64,000 nt of DNA from Bacteroidales bacterium (GTDB taxonomy: Bacteria > Bacteroidota > Bacteroidia > Bacteroidales > Tenuifilaceae), in the NCBI GenBank assembly GCA_013376985.1, contig JACABB010000001.1, forward strand, positions 334,155-398,154. Direction: 5' to 3'. Shown here piece after piece: positions 28,497-38,820 of this stretch (the stretch's first letter is position 1; every line of letters begins with the position of its first letter). The notes below the pieces were generated by a model. It ran no database searches. It was not told where the DNA came from and worked only from the letters and a program-made list of their open reading frames with translations. Both the position numbers and the translations under genes were made by a program.

Positions 28497-30080
28497 ATGG
28501 CAGAAATTAAGCCTTCGGAAATATCTGAATTACTCAGGAAAGAACTTGCTGGAGTTAAGCAACAGGTAAATTTTGAAGAAATAGGGAGTGTTTTACAGGT
28601 TGGAGATGGAATCGCTCGAATTTTTGGACTAGATCATGTTCGATCAAACGAATTGGTAGAATTTGAAACTGGTGTAATGGGCATTGTTCTTAACCTTGAA
28701 GAAGATAATGTTGGCGCAGTATTACTTGGTGCTTCTGAATTGGTTAAAGAGGGTCACCGAGTAAAACGAACAGGAAGAATAGCATCAATAAGAGTTGGAG
28801 AGGGTATGCTTGGTCGGGTTATTAACACTCTTGGAGAGCCAATAGACGGCAAGGGTCCTATTAAAGGAGAAACCTATGAATTGCCTCTTGAGAGAAAAGC
28901 GCCAGGTGTTATTTACAGACAACCCGTAAGTGAACCTCTTCAAACAGGGATTAAGGCAATTGATGCAATGATTCCAATTGGACGGGGGCAACGAGAACTT
29001 ATTATTGGTGACAGACAAACGGGAAAAACAGCAATTGCAATCGATACAATTATTAACCAACGATCCTTTTTTGAAAAGGGAGAACCTGTTTATTGTATTT
29101 ATGTTGCCACAGGACAAAAAGGATCCACAATAGCGGGAATTGTTAAAACCCTTGAAGAACATGGGGCGATGGAATATACCGTTATTGTTGCCGCAACTGC
29201 CTCAGATCCTGCCGCCCAGCAATTTTATTCTCCTTTCGCGGGTGCTGCAATCGGTGAGTTTTTCCGTGATACAGGAAGACCTGCATTAATTATTTATGAT
29301 GATTTATCAAAGCAGGCCGTTTCTTATCGTGAAGTATCATTGCTTCTTCGTAGACCACCGGGACGTGAAGCCTTTCCTGGAGACGTTTTCTACCTTCATT
29401 CAAGATTGCTAGAAAGAGCAGCAAAAATTATTGGTTCTGATGATGTTGCTCGGCAGATGAATGATTTACCAGAATCAATTAAGCATCTTGTTAAGGGTGG
29501 TGGATCATTAACCGCACTACCAATTATTGAAACTCAGGCTGGAGACGTTTCTGCATATATTCCAACGAATGTTATATCTATTACAGATGGACAAATATTC
29601 TTGGAAACCAATCTTTTCAATAGTGGTGTGAGACCAGCTATCAACGTTGGTATATCTGTTTCTCGGGTTGGTGGAAAGGCTCAAATCAAGTCAATGAAAA
29701 AGGTTGCAGGAACCTTAAAACTCGATCAGGCTCAATATCGCGAACTCGAAGCTTTTGCAAAATTTGGTTCAGATCTTGATCCGGCAACCCTTGCAGTTCT
29801 TGATAAAGGTTCTAAAAACGTTGAGATATTAAAACAAGCACAATATAAGCCAGTTCCTGTTGAACAACAGGTAGCAATACTTTTCTGTGGGGTAAAGGGT
29901 CTTTTAAAGAACATTCATAAAGATAAGGTTCGGGAATTTGAAAAAGATTACCTAGAACTAATTCAGTTAAAGCATAAAGATCTATTAGCCAAAGTTGCAA
30001 AGGGCGATTTTGATGATAACACAGCATCAGTATTTACAGCTGTTGCTGAAGATGTTGCAAAGAAATATTTAAGTAAATAG
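28497..30080 (+). CDS. atpA: F1 ATP synthase subunit alpha
   Basis: 527 residues, the non-catalytic nucleotide-binding subunit. Walker A is GDRQTGKT (about 177-184), followed by TIINQ, and the [17 protein letters not shown] region with the DDL Walker B. The family signature [17 protein letters not shown] is present. Full length. It is unlinked to atpD, which lies about 22 kb away on the opposite strand. Confidence 0.97.
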   Translation: MAEIKPSEISELLRKELAGVKQQVNFEEIGSVLQVGDGIARIFGLDHVRSNELVEFETGVMGIVLNLEEDNVGAVLLGASELVKEGHRVKRTGRIASIRVGEGMLGRVINTLGEPIDGKGPIKGETYELPLERKAPGVIYRQPVSEPLQTGIKAIDAMIPIGRGQRELIIGDRQTGKTAIAIDTIINQRSFFEKGEPVYCIYVATGQKGSTIAGIVKTLEEHGAMEYTVIVAATASDPAAQQFYSPFAGAAIGEFFRDTGRPALIIYDDLSKQAVSYREVSLLLRRPPGREAFPGDVFYLHSRLLERAAKIIGSDDVARQMNDLPESIKHLVKGGGSLTALPIIETQAGDVSAYIPTNVISITDGQIFLETNLFNSGVRPAINVGISVSRVGGKAQIKSMKKVAGTLKLDQAQYRELEAFAKFGSDLDPATLAVLDKGSKNVEILKQAQYKPVPVEQQVAILFCGVKGLLKNIHKDKVREFEKDYLELIQLKHKDLLAKVAKGDFDDNTASVFTAVAEDVAKKYLSK

Positions 30081-30085
30081 TATTT

Positions 30086-30958
30086 ATGGGAAACCTTAAG
30101 GAGATTAGAACTAGAATTTCATCAGTAACATCCACTAGAAAGATTACAAGTGCGATGAAGATGGTTTCTGCGTCTAAATTCAAAAAATCGCAGGATGTTC
30201 TTTCAAAGTATAAGCCATTCTATGATCATTATAAATCCTCCTTAGAGTTTGTTATAGTTAACAATGGGAATTGCAACAACAAATATTGCGAGACTAGAAA
30301 AGAGATCTCAAATATAGGTTTGGTTGTAATATCATCAAACAGTAGCATGTGCGGATCATTTAATCAAAATGTAATTAAAAAGACCGCAGAGGCTTATAAT
30401 CAGTTATCTATTAAATACCCAAAAGCAAAAATTCACATATTTTGTATAGGGAAGAAAGCTACAGATATTTTATCGAAAAAAGGATTTGATATTAAACCGC
30501 TTAGCTCCGCAGTTGTGGATAAACCAAATATTTTATTGACAAAAAAGATATTTGATGAGTTATCAGAACTCTTTTTAAAACAAGAGCTTGATATAATAGA
30601 GCTTGTTTTTAATTCATTTAAGAATGCTGCGGTTCAAATTCAAACAGTGTCTGGTTTTCTTCCCTATTCTTTGGATAACAAAGGTATTTCAGATAATGCA
30701 GATATTATTATTGAGCCCAATCCAGAAATTTTTATTCAAAAAACATTACCGAAGTTCTTGCTATATAAAATTCATGCGGCAATCCTAGAAAGCACCACCG
30801 CAGAGCATGGTGCACGCATGACCGCTATGCATCAGGCTACTGATAATGCATCAGATCTTCTCAGAGATCTAACCCTTCAATACAATAAGGAACGTCAAGC
30901 AGCAATTACAAAAGAAATTTTAGAAATTGTTTCAGGCGCAAATGCGTTGAAAGGATAG
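30086..30958 (+). CDS. atpG: F1 ATP synthase subunit gamma
   Basis: 290-residue rotor shaft. N-terminal helix LKEIRTRISSVTSTRKITSAMKMVSASK and C-terminal helix ILESTTAEHGARMTAMHQATDNASDLL carry the conserved gamma residues. The middle Rossmann-like part is slightly divergent (CNNKYCETRKEIS). Last gene of the run, five bases after atpA; a 343-base gap follows. Confidence 0.95.
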   Translation: MGNLKEIRTRISSVTSTRKITSAMKMVSASKFKKSQDVLSKYKPFYDHYKSSLEFVIVNNGNCNNKYCETRKEISNIGLVVISSNSSMCGSFNQNVIKKTAEAYNQLSIKYPKAKIHIFCIGKKATDILSKKGFDIKPLSSAVVDKPNILLTKKIFDELSELFLKQELDIIELVFNSFKNAAVQIQTVSGFLPYSLDNKGISDNADIIIEPNPEIFIQKTLPKFLLYKIHAAILESTTAEHGARMTAMHQATDNASDLLRDLTLQYNKERQAAITKEILEIVSGANALKG

Positions 30959-31301
30959 TTTTTATTGCACACAATCATTAATCTTTATTTTATACAAGTT
31001 ATTAACTGTTAAAAGTTAATGGTTGGTTACTTGCATTATATATATAAATATATACTGATTGTTTAATTTGTATAACAATATTATATCAGTACCCTGCGGA
31101 AGTAATATAGGGTGTTTAGAATGCGTAATGAGAAAAAAGTTAAAAAAATATATGCTTTTTTTCAAGGTATTGTTTTGTATTTTAAAGAGAGACAACGAAA
31201 TAGATTTGTGCAAGAAAAAACAGGAGTTTGATAAAGTATCTAAAAGAGTTATCTTAGTACGTTAAAATGATTATCTTTTTTTATCACTAAATAAACATCG
31301 A
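30959..31301. other. Intergenic region after atpG
   Basis: 343 bases, strongly AT-rich. It holds the exporter promoter candidate at 31174-31208. A 68-codon open frame (31059-31265) overlaps that promoter, is low-complexity and lacks a ribosome-binding site, so I do not call it. No clear intrinsic terminator for the atp genes was found. Confidence 0.45.
31174..31208 (+). promoter_or_regulatory. Candidate promoter for the RND exporter gene
   Basis: TTTG at 31174-31177, a 23-base spacer, and TAGATTTG at 31201-31208 (perfect -7 box). The leader would be about 85 bases. Confidence 0.45.
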
Positions 31302-33692
31302 ATGTTTCAATTTTTAGCAAGGACAATTTTAAGGTACAAGCTGTTTATTCTTATTTTTTTAGGGATTTTCACATGCTTTATGGCCTATAAGGCAACATTT
31401 GTTGAGTTATCATACAAACCAACCCCTCTATTACCCAAGGAAGATTCGGTTCTTATTCGTAGTGTTGAATTTTCAAAAAAGTTTGGGAAGGGCGAAAATA
31501 TAATGATAATCGGAGTAAAAGACACATCCTTTTTTTCATTGAAAAATTTTCAAAGTTGGAGTAAACTCGAAGGAGATCTTAGAACGATTAATGGTGTAGA
31601 ACAGGTATTTTCTTTGATTGATGCGCTTAATTTGGTAAAAGACACTGTGAGCAAAAAGTTTATACCAGAAAAAATCTTTGGAAAAAAATCTTATTCTGCA
31701 CAAGAGCTTGATTCTTTGTCTATAGTTACCAGATCATTAACTTTTTATAAAAACTTACTATATAATGATTCGACCAAGACCTATCTGATGCTAGTGACCC
31801 TTAATCGAGAGATGATTACAAAAAAGGAACGAGTTGGTTTGGTCAACAACATTGTTAATATGTGTAAGGTTTATGAAGCAAATTCAAATAATCATCTCTA
31901 TTATTCTGGGCTACCATACATTCGGGTGAAGGTTGGTGAAATGATTAAAGGGGAGATGTATTTGTTTGTTGCCCTTGCCGTTTTGGTTGTTTCAGTAATA
32001 CTCCTAATCCTATTTCGATCAGTTAGAGTTGTGCTTATATCACTCCTTGTTGTGGGAATAGGTGTTATTTGGTCGCTTGGAACGCTCTCGCTTTTTGGTT
32101 TTGATTTAACCCTTTTAACTGCTGTGATTCCAACGCTATTAGTAGTTATTGGTGTGCCGAGTTGTATATTCTTAATTAATAAGTATCACCATGAATATCG
32201 ACATCATGGAAATAAAACTAAAGCGCTTTATCGGGTGGTTACACGTGTTGGAAGTGCCACATTTCTATCAAATCTTACAACAGCAATTGGTTTTGGTGCT
32301 TTTGTAATTACAAACACAAAGGTATTGAAGGAGTTTGGGATTGTTGCTTCATTAAATGTGATGGGTGTTTACTCAATATCCTTAATGCTTATACCTATTA
32401 TTTTTAGTTATATAGCACCGCCTCAGAGTAAGCATCTAACTCATCTTTCGAGAAAAGGAGTTAAGAAGAATATCAATAGAATTGTTTTAACTGTTTTATA
32501 CCGAAGGAAAACAGTATTTACTATTGCTATTGCTCTAATTTGTGCGGGATTTGTTGGTGTTACTTTTCTTAAGAACAATGGTTACATGGTTGATGATATT
32601 CCAAGGAATCATCCCGTGTTGGTTAACTTAAAATTTTTCGAAAAGAATTTCAATGGCGTTATGCCTCTCGAAATTGTATATGATACACAAAAACCCAATG
32701 GCTATTTGTCTTCTGGTGTTCTTGTTAGAATTGATAGACTCCAAAGGAAACTTTCAAATTATCCAGAACTATCCAAACCCGTTTCAATTGTAGAAGCAGC
32801 AAAATTTGCTTCACAAGCATATTATAACGGTAAACCAGATAGATACAGACTTCCAAGTTCTTTTGAATGGGGATTTATTTTATCTTACGTTCCCAAGAGT
32901 ATTGGTGTGAGCGATATGTTTGCTCGTCTTGTTGACTCAACTGGAAGATATGTTCGGGTGATGTATAATGCCGATGATATTGGAACAATTAGAATGAATC
33001 AGTTAAATCAAAAAATTAGATCCGATATAGATACTGTTTTCAAGGATAATTCCAAGCATGTTTATATATCTGGTTCAAGTGTTGTTGTTACTAAGGGATA
33101 CGATTATCTTGTAGATAGTTTATTTGTTAGCCTGCCGCTAGCCATTTGCTTAATTTCATTTTTTATGGCATGGATGTTTAGGAAGTGGAGAATTGTAATG
33201 TTTTCTGTTTTAACAAATATGGTACCCCTATTGCTTACCTCTGCCGCCATGGGCTATATTGGAATTGCTTTAAAACCAAGCACGGTAATAGTTTTCAGTA
33301 TCGCATTTGGAATAGCAATTGACAACTCAATACAGCTTTTGGCAAAATATCGGCAAGAGCTTCGGAAAACATCTCATAATATAAAAGCATCGGTTATTTA
33401 CGCCATCAGAGAGACCGGGATAAGTATTCTTTATACATCAATCGTCTTATTTTTTGGATTTGGTGTATTTTCACTTTCAAAATTTGGAGGAACGGTATCG
33501 CTTGGTGTATTAGTTGCACTGACTCTCCTTATAGCTCTCTTTAGCAATCTTTTTATATTACCATCAATTCTTTTATCGTTCGAAAGATCAACCTCTGTAG
33601 ATCCTGATTATGAGCCAGCACTTGAGTTGTCTGCGGGATTTGATGATGACGATGATAATAACGATAATCCAAGAGTAGAAGAAGATGTATAG
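31302..33692 (+). CDS. RND-superfamily (MMPL/HAE3-type) transporter
   Basis: 796 residues with the duplicated RND layout: TM1 (about 10-28), a periplasmic domain, five helices (about 222-365, including VVIGVPSCIFLINKYHHE), TM7 (about 400-420), a second periplasmic domain, and five more helices (about 605-765, including VFSIAFGIAIDNSIQLLAKYR). The D in AIDNSIQ matches the helix-4/10 proton relay position of these pumps. Single-gene HAE3 pumps move hydrophobic compounds such as hopanoids or lipids; the substrate here is unknown. The acidic tail (DDDDDNNDN) overlaps the next gene by eight bases. Confidence 0.87.
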   Translation: MFQFLARTILRYKLFILIFLGIFTCFMAYKATFVELSYKPTPLLPKEDSVLIRSVEFSKKFGKGENIMIIGVKDTSFFSLKNFQSWSKLEGDLRTINGVEQVFSLIDALNLVKDTVSKKFIPEKIFGKKSYSAQELDSLSIVTRSLTFYKNLLYNDSTKTYLMLVTLNREMITKKERVGLVNNIVNMCKVYEANSNNHLYYSGLPYIRVKVGEMIKGEMYLFVALAVLVVSVILLILFRSVRVVLISLLVVGIGVIWSLGTLSLFGFDLTLLTAVIPTLLVVIGVPSCIFLINKYHHEYRHHGNKTKALYRVVTRVGSATFLSNLTTAIGFGAFVITNTKVLKEFGIVASLNVMGVYSISLMLIPIIFSYIAPPQSKHLTHLSRKGVKKNINRIVLTVLYRRKTVFTIAIALICAGFVGVTFLKNNGYMVDDIPRNHPVLVNLKFFEKNFNGVMPLEIVYDTQKPNGYLSSGVLVRIDRLQRKLSNYPELSKPVSIVEAAKFASQAYYNGKPDRYRLPSSFEWGFILSYVPKSIGVSDMFARLVDSTGRYVRVMYNADDIGTIRMNQLNQKIRSDIDTVFKDNSKHVYISGSSVVVTKGYDYLVDSLFVSLPLAICLISFFMAWMFRKWRIVMFSVLTNMVPLLLTSAAMGYIGIALKPSTVIVFSIAFGIAIDNSIQLLAKYRQELRKTSHNIKASVIYAIRETGISILYTSIVLFFGFGVFSLSKFGGTVSLGVLVALTLLIALFSNLFILPSILLSFERSTSVDPDYEPALELSAGFDDDDDNNDNPRVEEDV

Positions 33693-34659
33693 CATTGAAG
33701 AACTTTCAGAACAGGTTGAAAAGGCTCTTACTACTATTGAGTTTCCTCAAGAGCCAAATAACCTGTACGATCCAATTAAATATGTGCTATTATCAGGTGG
33801 GAAAAGAATTAGACCGATATTAACTCTGTCCTCGTGCAATATGTTTAAAGAGATCTTGAGTGATGCTATTTATCCTGCTCTTGCAGTGGAGGTCTTTCAT
33901 AACTTTACCCTTGTTCATGATGATATAATGGATAATGCCGATATTAGAAGGGGAAAGGAGACAATTCATAAGAAATGGAGTAACAGTGTAGCAATTCTTT
34001 CTGGGGATGCAATGACGATATTTGCATATAAATTATTAGTAAAAACAGATCGAAAATTTATTCTTCCAATAATCGATATTTTTAATTCTTTCTCTTTGGG
34101 TATCTGTGAAGGACAGCAGTTCGACATGGATTTTGAAAAGATAAAATATATTTCTCCGGAAGAGTATACAAAAATGATTGAACTTAAAACCGCCGTTTTG
34201 CTTAAAGGGGCATTACAAATAGGAGCAATTATTGGAGAGGCAAAAAATTCAGATGTTACCTTAATTGGAGATTTTGGTTTAAATCTAGGCTTGGCTTTTC
34301 AACTGCAAGATGATTTGCTTGATGTTTATGGCGACACTAATGTTTTTGGAAAAAAACTGGGAGGAGATATTGTATCAAATAAAAAAACAATTTTAGTAGT
34401 CAAGGCGTTTTGCAATGCCAAGGGAGAACAATTGAATAAATTAAATATGCTATACCAGCAAAACACTATCGATGCCGAAGCAAAAATTGAAGAGGTTGTT
34501 AAAATCTTTAACGAAACAAATGTAAAGGAGGAGACAGAGTTGCTAATAACAAACTATTATAGCAAGGCAATAGAATCAATTGAAAAAATCAGTATAAGTT
34601 CAAATCGAAAAGATGTTCTGCTAAATATTGCGAACAAGATTATGAACAGAAACAGCTAA
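33685..34659 (+). CDS. Polyprenyl diphosphate synthase
   Basis: Head-to-tail prenyltransferase of 324 residues. First aspartate-rich motif DDIMD at 79-83, second in FQLQDDLLDVYGD (about 207-219), substrate-binding GGKRIRP at 38-44. The residue five places before the first motif is F74; bulky residues there usually limit product to C15-C20, whereas octaprenyl synthases have Ala. That points to a short product, but this is inference. The start overlaps the exporter gene by eight bases, suggesting coupled expression. Confidence 0.9.
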   Translation: MYSIEELSEQVEKALTTIEFPQEPNNLYDPIKYVLLSGGKRIRPILTLSSCNMFKEILSDAIYPALAVEVFHNFTLVHDDIMDNADIRRGKETIHKKWSNSVAILSGDAMTIFAYKLLVKTDRKFILPIIDIFNSFSLGICEGQQFDMDFEKIKYISPEEYTKMIELKTAVLLKGALQIGAIIGEAKNSDVTLIGDFGLNLGLAFQLQDDLLDVYGDTNVFGKKLGGDIVSNKKTILVVKAFCNAKGEQLNKLNMLYQQNTIDAEAKIEEVVKIFNETNVKEETELLITNYYSKAIESIEKISISSNRKDVLLNIANKIMNRNS

Positions 34660-34779
34660 AAATGTGTTAAGAATAATCAAAACATCAAGGTTTTTGAAAT
34701 TTTTCTAGGATTGAATATGTAAAGTTTATTAACTTTAGATGGTAAAATTATCCATGTTATAGGCTAAAAATTGTTAGAT

Positions 34780-35610
34780 ATGGAAAATAGTACTCTTAGA
34801 TTATTAATACCTTGGGATTTTACGTCGGTTGCAGAAAATGCTCTAAAGTATTCTGTTAAAATAGGTTCATTAGCAACTGCTGCTCAAGTTGAACTAATTC
34901 ATGTTGTCGAAGCGGGTGGGTTATTTGCTAAAGGTAAGTTGTCCGAAAAAGAGGCAACGGAGAAACTAAAAATTGATTATACCAGAATAAAGGAGCAATA
35001 TGGTATTGAGGTGAAAACCACAGTAATGGAGGGAAGTATCTTTCATACAATTAGCGATTATGCTGCGGAGGTTAATGCGGATTTGGTTATTATGGGAACA
35101 CATGGAATCAAGGGAGTTCAAAAGCTTACAGGTAGTTGGGCTCTTAAGGTTATTGCAGGGTCAAGTGTTCCCTTTCTTGTTGTACAGGATGAACCTAAAC
35201 AACAAAATCGGGTTTTTGAGCATGTTGTAATGCCGCTCGACTTTAGTTTCGATGAAAAAGTTAAGTTAAACTGGGCAATTAAGGTTTCAATTCAGTACAA
35301 ATCGCAGATTCATATTATTTTACCAAATGCATTTGATGCAGGAGTTCAAAAAAAGGTAAATTACAATCTTGCTTTTGCTAAAAAGCATCTCGAAAATTAT
35401 AGTATACCCTACGAGATACACAGCGCAGGGAAGGGTAGCAAATTTCAAGAGGAGATAGTTAAATTGGCTCTTGATATTGAAGCAGATCTTATTCTGATAA
35501 TGACATCTGGAAGTCTTGATTTTACTGACTACGTTTTTGGTGCTCAAGAACAGTATGTTATAGCAAACGAATCGAAGATTCCCGTTATGTGCATAAATCA
35601 ATCAATGTAA
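34780..35610 (+). CDS. Tandem universal stress protein
   Basis: 276 residues from ATG 34780 (an in-frame TTG at 34771 would add three). Two UspA domains (about 5-145 and 150-276). Domain 1 keeps LIPWDFT and the ATP-loop-like IMGTHGIKGVQKLTGSWALKVIAGSSVPFLVV (GxHGxxG-x9-GS); in domain 2 the loop is degraded (IMTSGSLDFTDYVFGAQEQYVIANESKIPVMCI). The first domain probably binds ATP. Two-domain Usp proteins are common in Bacteroidota. Function beyond stress response cannot be read. Confidence 0.9.
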   Translation: MENSTLRLLIPWDFTSVAENALKYSVKIGSLATAAQVELIHVVEAGGLFAKGKLSEKEATEKLKIDYTRIKEQYGIEVKTTVMEGSIFHTISDYAAEVNADLVIMGTHGIKGVQKLTGSWALKVIAGSSVPFLVVQDEPKQQNRVFEHVVMPLDFSFDEKVKLNWAIKVSIQYKSQIHIILPNAFDAGVQKKVNYNLAFAKKHLENYSIPYEIHSAGKGSKFQEEIVKLALDIEADLILIMTSGSLDFTDYVFGAQEQYVIANESKIPVMCINQSM

Positions 35611-35624
35611 ATATTTCACAATAT

Positions 35625-35650
35625 AAAAAAACCCCTGCGATGGGGTTTTT
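35625..35650. terminator. Bidirectional terminator
   Basis: A-tract, ACCCC, six-base loop, GGGGT, T-tract: a short symmetrical hairpin between the stop codons of the converging usp and mnmH genes, with an oligo-T run in both directions. Confidence 0.75.
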
Positions 35651-35653
35651 GTT

Positions 35654-36676
35654 TTATAGAGATTCCTTCAGTTTCTCAATCAAAATCTTACTGTTCATTA
35701 AAATGTCATTCTTGTCGAGTTGAACAATGGTTGGTTTGTTTTTTTTAGTACTTAAACCATAAAGATAGGTTTTGTCGTAATACTTGAGCGTGATTTCAAT
35801 TGCTTCACTAAAACGACCTTCCTGAATGCTTTTGATAGCCCTGCTTGCATTATCACTACCCAGCCGTTTAGTAATTCTATTAACCGATGCAATTAGTAAT
35901 TCGGGATTACAATTCGTGTAATCTTTGGCAAGCCGTTCTATTCTAATTTCTGTAGGAAGTTCAATAGCGATAACAGGACTATTGAGCATTTGACTGAAAA
36001 ATTCATTTGGAATAAAAACAGAGCCAATACTCTTACTTTCATCTTCAACCCAAGAGGGAATATTGGGATCTAGTTTGGCGATCTCCTCAAAAAGGAGATT
36101 CTCAAAAAACTCAGTTGATGGCTGTGGCTTTTGTCCAATAGCTCCAAAGGCAGAGCCTTTATGATTTGCTAACCCTTCAAGATCGATAGCCTGTTGACCA
36201 AGTTTAGATAGTTGGGATAAAAGGTCTGTTTTTCCGCTACCAGTCATCCCTCCTAAAACTATTATATTTAGTGGTTTTTCTAAATATCCTTTAATATATC
36301 TTCGATACGATTTATATCCACCAATAAGCGTTTTTGAGTTAAAGCCAGCAAGACTAAAGAGCCACGACATACTAGAACTTCTCATCCCACCACGCCAACA
36401 GTAAACCAAGACTTTTTTATCTTTAGCAATTGCTGAAACCTTATCGATAAATCCGCTTAGTTTTGGACCAACAAAATCTAACCCTGCAAGAACAGAGTTG
36501 TATCGAGATTCTTGTACATATTTAGTTCCAACTATTGCCCTTTCTTCATCGGTGAATAGTGGAATATTATAGGCTCTTGGGATATGGCCTTTGCTGAACT
36601 CAGCAGGTGACCGAACATCAATCACCGGAGTATGCTCTCGTTCTGATAGAAAATCAACAATCCCGATATTTTTCAC
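35654..36676 (-). CDS. mnmH: tRNA 2-selenouridine synthase
   Basis: Replaces the sulfur of 2-thiouridine at tRNA wobble position 34 with selenium via a geranylated intermediate. 340 residues: an N-terminal rhodanese domain with the catalytic cysteine in VYCWRGGMRSSSMSWLF (about 92-108), then a P-loop domain with GGMTGSGKTDLL (about 141-152) and HKGSAFGAIGQ. This CWRGGxRS variant is typical of MnmH/SelU. It implies selenophosphate use; selD is not in the window. Three-gene minus-strand run with the two genes upstream. Confidence 0.93.
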   Translation of the reverse strand: MKNIGIVDFLSEREHTPVIDVRSPAEFSKGHIPRAYNIPLFTDEERAIVGTKYVQESRYNSVLAGLDFVGPKLSGFIDKVSAIAKDKKVLVYCWRGGMRSSSMSWLFSLAGFNSKTLIGGYKSYRRYIKGYLEKPLNIIVLGGMTGSGKTDLLSQLSKLGQQAIDLEGLANHKGSAFGAIGQKPQPSTEFFENLLFEEIAKLDPNIPSWVEDESKSIGSVFIPNEFFSQMLNSPVIAIELPTEIRIERLAKDYTNCNPELLIASVNRITKRLGSDNASRAIKSIQEGRFSEAIEITLKYYDKTYLYGLSTKKNKPTIVQLDKNDILMNSKILIEKLKESL

Positions 36677-36703
36677 TAGGGTAAAATAAGTTAAACAAAT
36701 GAT

Positions 36704-37471
36704 TTAATCCTGAAATAAATTCCCAAGGATTGAACTACTTTCTTTTCCTGAATTTCGTCCGTAAGGGGCAAGTGCCTGAATTAGTTTTCTGATAGGCATT
36801 GATTGTAACCAGATCCTACCTGTTCCTCGGAGTGTTGCAAGAAACAGACCCTCGCCACCAAAGACCATGCTTTTAAGGCTACCCGTCGATTCAACATCGA
36901 AATCGATTTGGGGTTCGAAAGCAACAATACAACCTGTATCAATCCTTAGCACCTCGTTATTTAGTTGACGTTCAATAACCGTTCCCCCTGCGTGAACAAA
37001 GGCACGACCATCACCCTCGAGTTTTTGAAGGATAAAACCCTCGCCACCCACAAGACCTGCTCCAATTTTACGATTAAAGTGCATTGTTATTTTAGTACCC
37101 ATGGCTGCGCACAAAAATCCATCTTTTTGAACAATAAGTCGTCCTCCCATTTGAGACAAATCAATAGGAATTACTGTTCCGGGGTAAGGCGCTGAAAATG
37201 CAACCCTTTTTTTGCCTAGGCCACGATTTGTAAAATGGGTAATAAATAACGATTCGCCAGCCAATACTCTTGAACCTGCCGAAAGTAACTTATCAAAGAA
37301 TCCTTGATTAGGAGCAGTACCATCACCCATTTTGGCTTCAAACTGAATACCATCATCCATATAAACCATAGCACCCGCCTCAGCAATAACTGTTTCCATT
37401 GGATCGAGTTCTACCTCCACAAGTTGGATGGATTCTCCCATTATCCGATAGTCAATTTCATGTGATTTCAT
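36704..37471 (-). CDS. TIGR00266/AIM24-family protein
   Basis: 255 residues of beta-rich sequence with Gly-rich signatures [22 protein letters not shown] and [26 protein letters not shown], which match the TIGR00266 family related to mitochondrial AIM24. The biochemical role is unknown. 27 bases upstream of mnmH and 18 downstream of rsgA, so probably in one transcript with them. Confidence 0.85.
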   Translation of the reverse strand: MKSHEIDYRIMGESIQLVEVELDPMETVIAEAGAMVYMDDGIQFEAKMGDGTAPNQGFFDKLLSAGSRVLAGESLFITHFTNRGLGKKRVAFSAPYPGTVIPIDLSQMGGRLIVQKDGFLCAAMGTKITMHFNRKIGAGLVGGEGFILQKLEGDGRAFVHAGGTVIERQLNNEVLRIDTGCIVAFEPQIDFDVESTGSLKSMVFGGEGLFLATLRGTGRIWLQSMPIRKLIQALAPYGRNSGKESSSILGNLFQD

Positions 37472-37489
37472 ACCCTTATTATTAGTAGT

Positions 37490-38413
37490 TTAACGATATT
37501 TTTCATTGTCGTCATCGTGAATACTTAAATAGCTTATGTAGCGAGATGGGCTGATAACTCCCTCATCAACGGCACGAATAACTGCGCAACCAGGCTCGTG
37601 AATATGGGTGCAATTATAAAACTTACAATCTGAGGCGATTTTAAAAATTTCGGGAAAATAGTGGTATAGTTCATCATTTTCAATATCAACTAATCCAAAA
37701 CCTTTAATTCCTGGAGTATCAATTATAAAACCCCCAAAACTTAGCTCAAACATTTCACTAAATGTTGTTGTATGTTTACCCATTAAGTGATAGGAAGATA
37801 TCAGTTCGGTTTTTAGGTTAAGTTCGGGTGAAATTTTATTTATTAGCGTAGATTTTCCAACACCTGAATTCCCTGAGATTAGACTGACCTTACCCGTAAG
37901 TATATTTCTTAGTTCGGCGAGGTTTTGTCCCGTTTCTGCCGAAACCTGAATGCATGGATACCCAATTTTACTATAGATAGAGATATAATCGTTGAGTTTG
38001 GCAATCATCTCATCGGTGTAAAGATCTGTTTTATTGAAGACTAATGTTGTTGGAATTCTGTAAGCTTCAGCAGTAACAAGGTATCTATCAATAAAGGCAA
38101 GTTGAGTTTCGGGAAACTCAATGGTAATAATTAACAGGGTTTGATCAAGATTTGCTGCAATAACGTGCGATTCGCGCGATAGGTTTGTAGAGCGACGAAT
38201 GATATAGTTTTTTCTATCGTGAACACGGCTAATTGCCCCAACATCACCTTCATCAACCTCAAAATCTACATAATCGCCCACGGTTATTGGGTTTGTTGTT
38301 TTTACCCCTTTTAACCGAAGCTTCCCCCGAATTGAACAGAAATATATTTTTCCATCATTATCCCGAATAGTATATCTACTACCGGTTGTTTTAAGCACCA
38401 ACCCACTTTTCAT
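37490..38413 (-). CDS. rsgA: Ribosome small-subunit-dependent GTPase A
   Basis: Circularly permuted GTPase that checks late 30S maturation. 307 residues from ATG 38413; an upstream ATG at 38509 would prepend 32 hydrophobic residues not expected in RsgA. An OB fold (about 1-75) is followed by permuted G motifs: G4 FNKTDLY, G1 LISGNSGVGKSTLIN, G3 IIDTPGIKGFG. The C-terminal zinc knuckle is CKFYNCTHIHEPGC. A TATTTTTG box on the minus strand (38441-38448) lies about 28 bases before the chosen ATG and supports it. Confidence 0.95.
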   Translation of the reverse strand: MKSGLVLKTTGSRYTIRDNDGKIYFCSIRGKLRLKGVKTTNPITVGDYVDFEVDEGDVGAISRVHDRKNYIIRRSTNLSRESHVIAANLDQTLLIITIEFPETQLAFIDRYLVTAEAYRIPTTLVFNKTDLYTDEMIAKLNDYISIYSKIGYPCIQVSAETGQNLAELRNILTGKVSLISGNSGVGKSTLINKISPELNLKTELISSYHLMGKHTTTFSEMFELSFGGFIIDTPGIKGFGLVDIENDELYHYFPEIFKIASDCKFYNCTHIHEPGCAVIRAVDEGVISPSRYISYLSIHDDDNEKYR

Positions 38414-38820
38414 TCTATCGACTAAGGCATTAATAAAAAACAAAAATAGGAATTTGAAAACCTTTTTACTAGAAATGAAGATAATATGAATAAGGAAAAC
38501 TACTTTCAAAAAAATTTCAGACTTACTTGCGGATGGCTTGATTTGATTCTCTGTGGTTTGTATTTTTTATTTCTTCTTCAACTAATTAGTTTTAGGATTG
38601 AATCAGATAGAATACAAAGTGATTGTTTCTATTTTCAAAGAAAAAATTAATTGCAAGCAATTGGAAAAAACATATAGTAGGCCTTAAAATAAGTTTTATT
38701 ATATCTAATTTTATGCGAGAATACGGTTAAACCAAATAAATATGATTGACCTCAATCACCGGGGGTTATTCAAAAATAATAAGAAGTTTAGGTAAATATT
38801 TAATTATTATCTCGATCATC
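38414..38820. other. Divergent region between rsgA and hpdB
   Basis: 407 bases. On the left is the rsgA -7 candidate (38441-38448, minus). In the middle, TTGCAAGCAATTG (near 38651-38663) is a weak palindrome. On the right, a 16-bp palindrome at 38743-38758 is listed separately. No perfect TAnnTTTG box is found on the plus strand, so the hpd promoter may need an activator or another sigma factor. Confidence 0.45.
38743..38758. promoter_or_regulatory. Palindromic operator candidate upstream of hpdB
   Basis: TGATTGA-CC-TCAATCA: seven-base arms around a two-base centre, 62 bases before the hpdB ATG. Arms this close cannot form a good RNA hairpin, so a dimeric DNA-binding protein site is more likely. 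The spacing does not match FNR (TTGAT-N4-ATCAA) or CRP sites. Binding protein unknown. Confidence 0.4.

Noticed and set aside
31059-31265. 68-codon open frame after atpG
   Set aside because: Overlaps a good promoter candidate for the exporter gene and looks non-coding in composition.
38746-38820. Upstream TTG start giving HpdB a hydrophobic N-terminal leader
   Set aside because: HpdB is cytosolic, the TTG lies inside a palindrome, and the ATG at 38821 restores the expected length and residue spacing.
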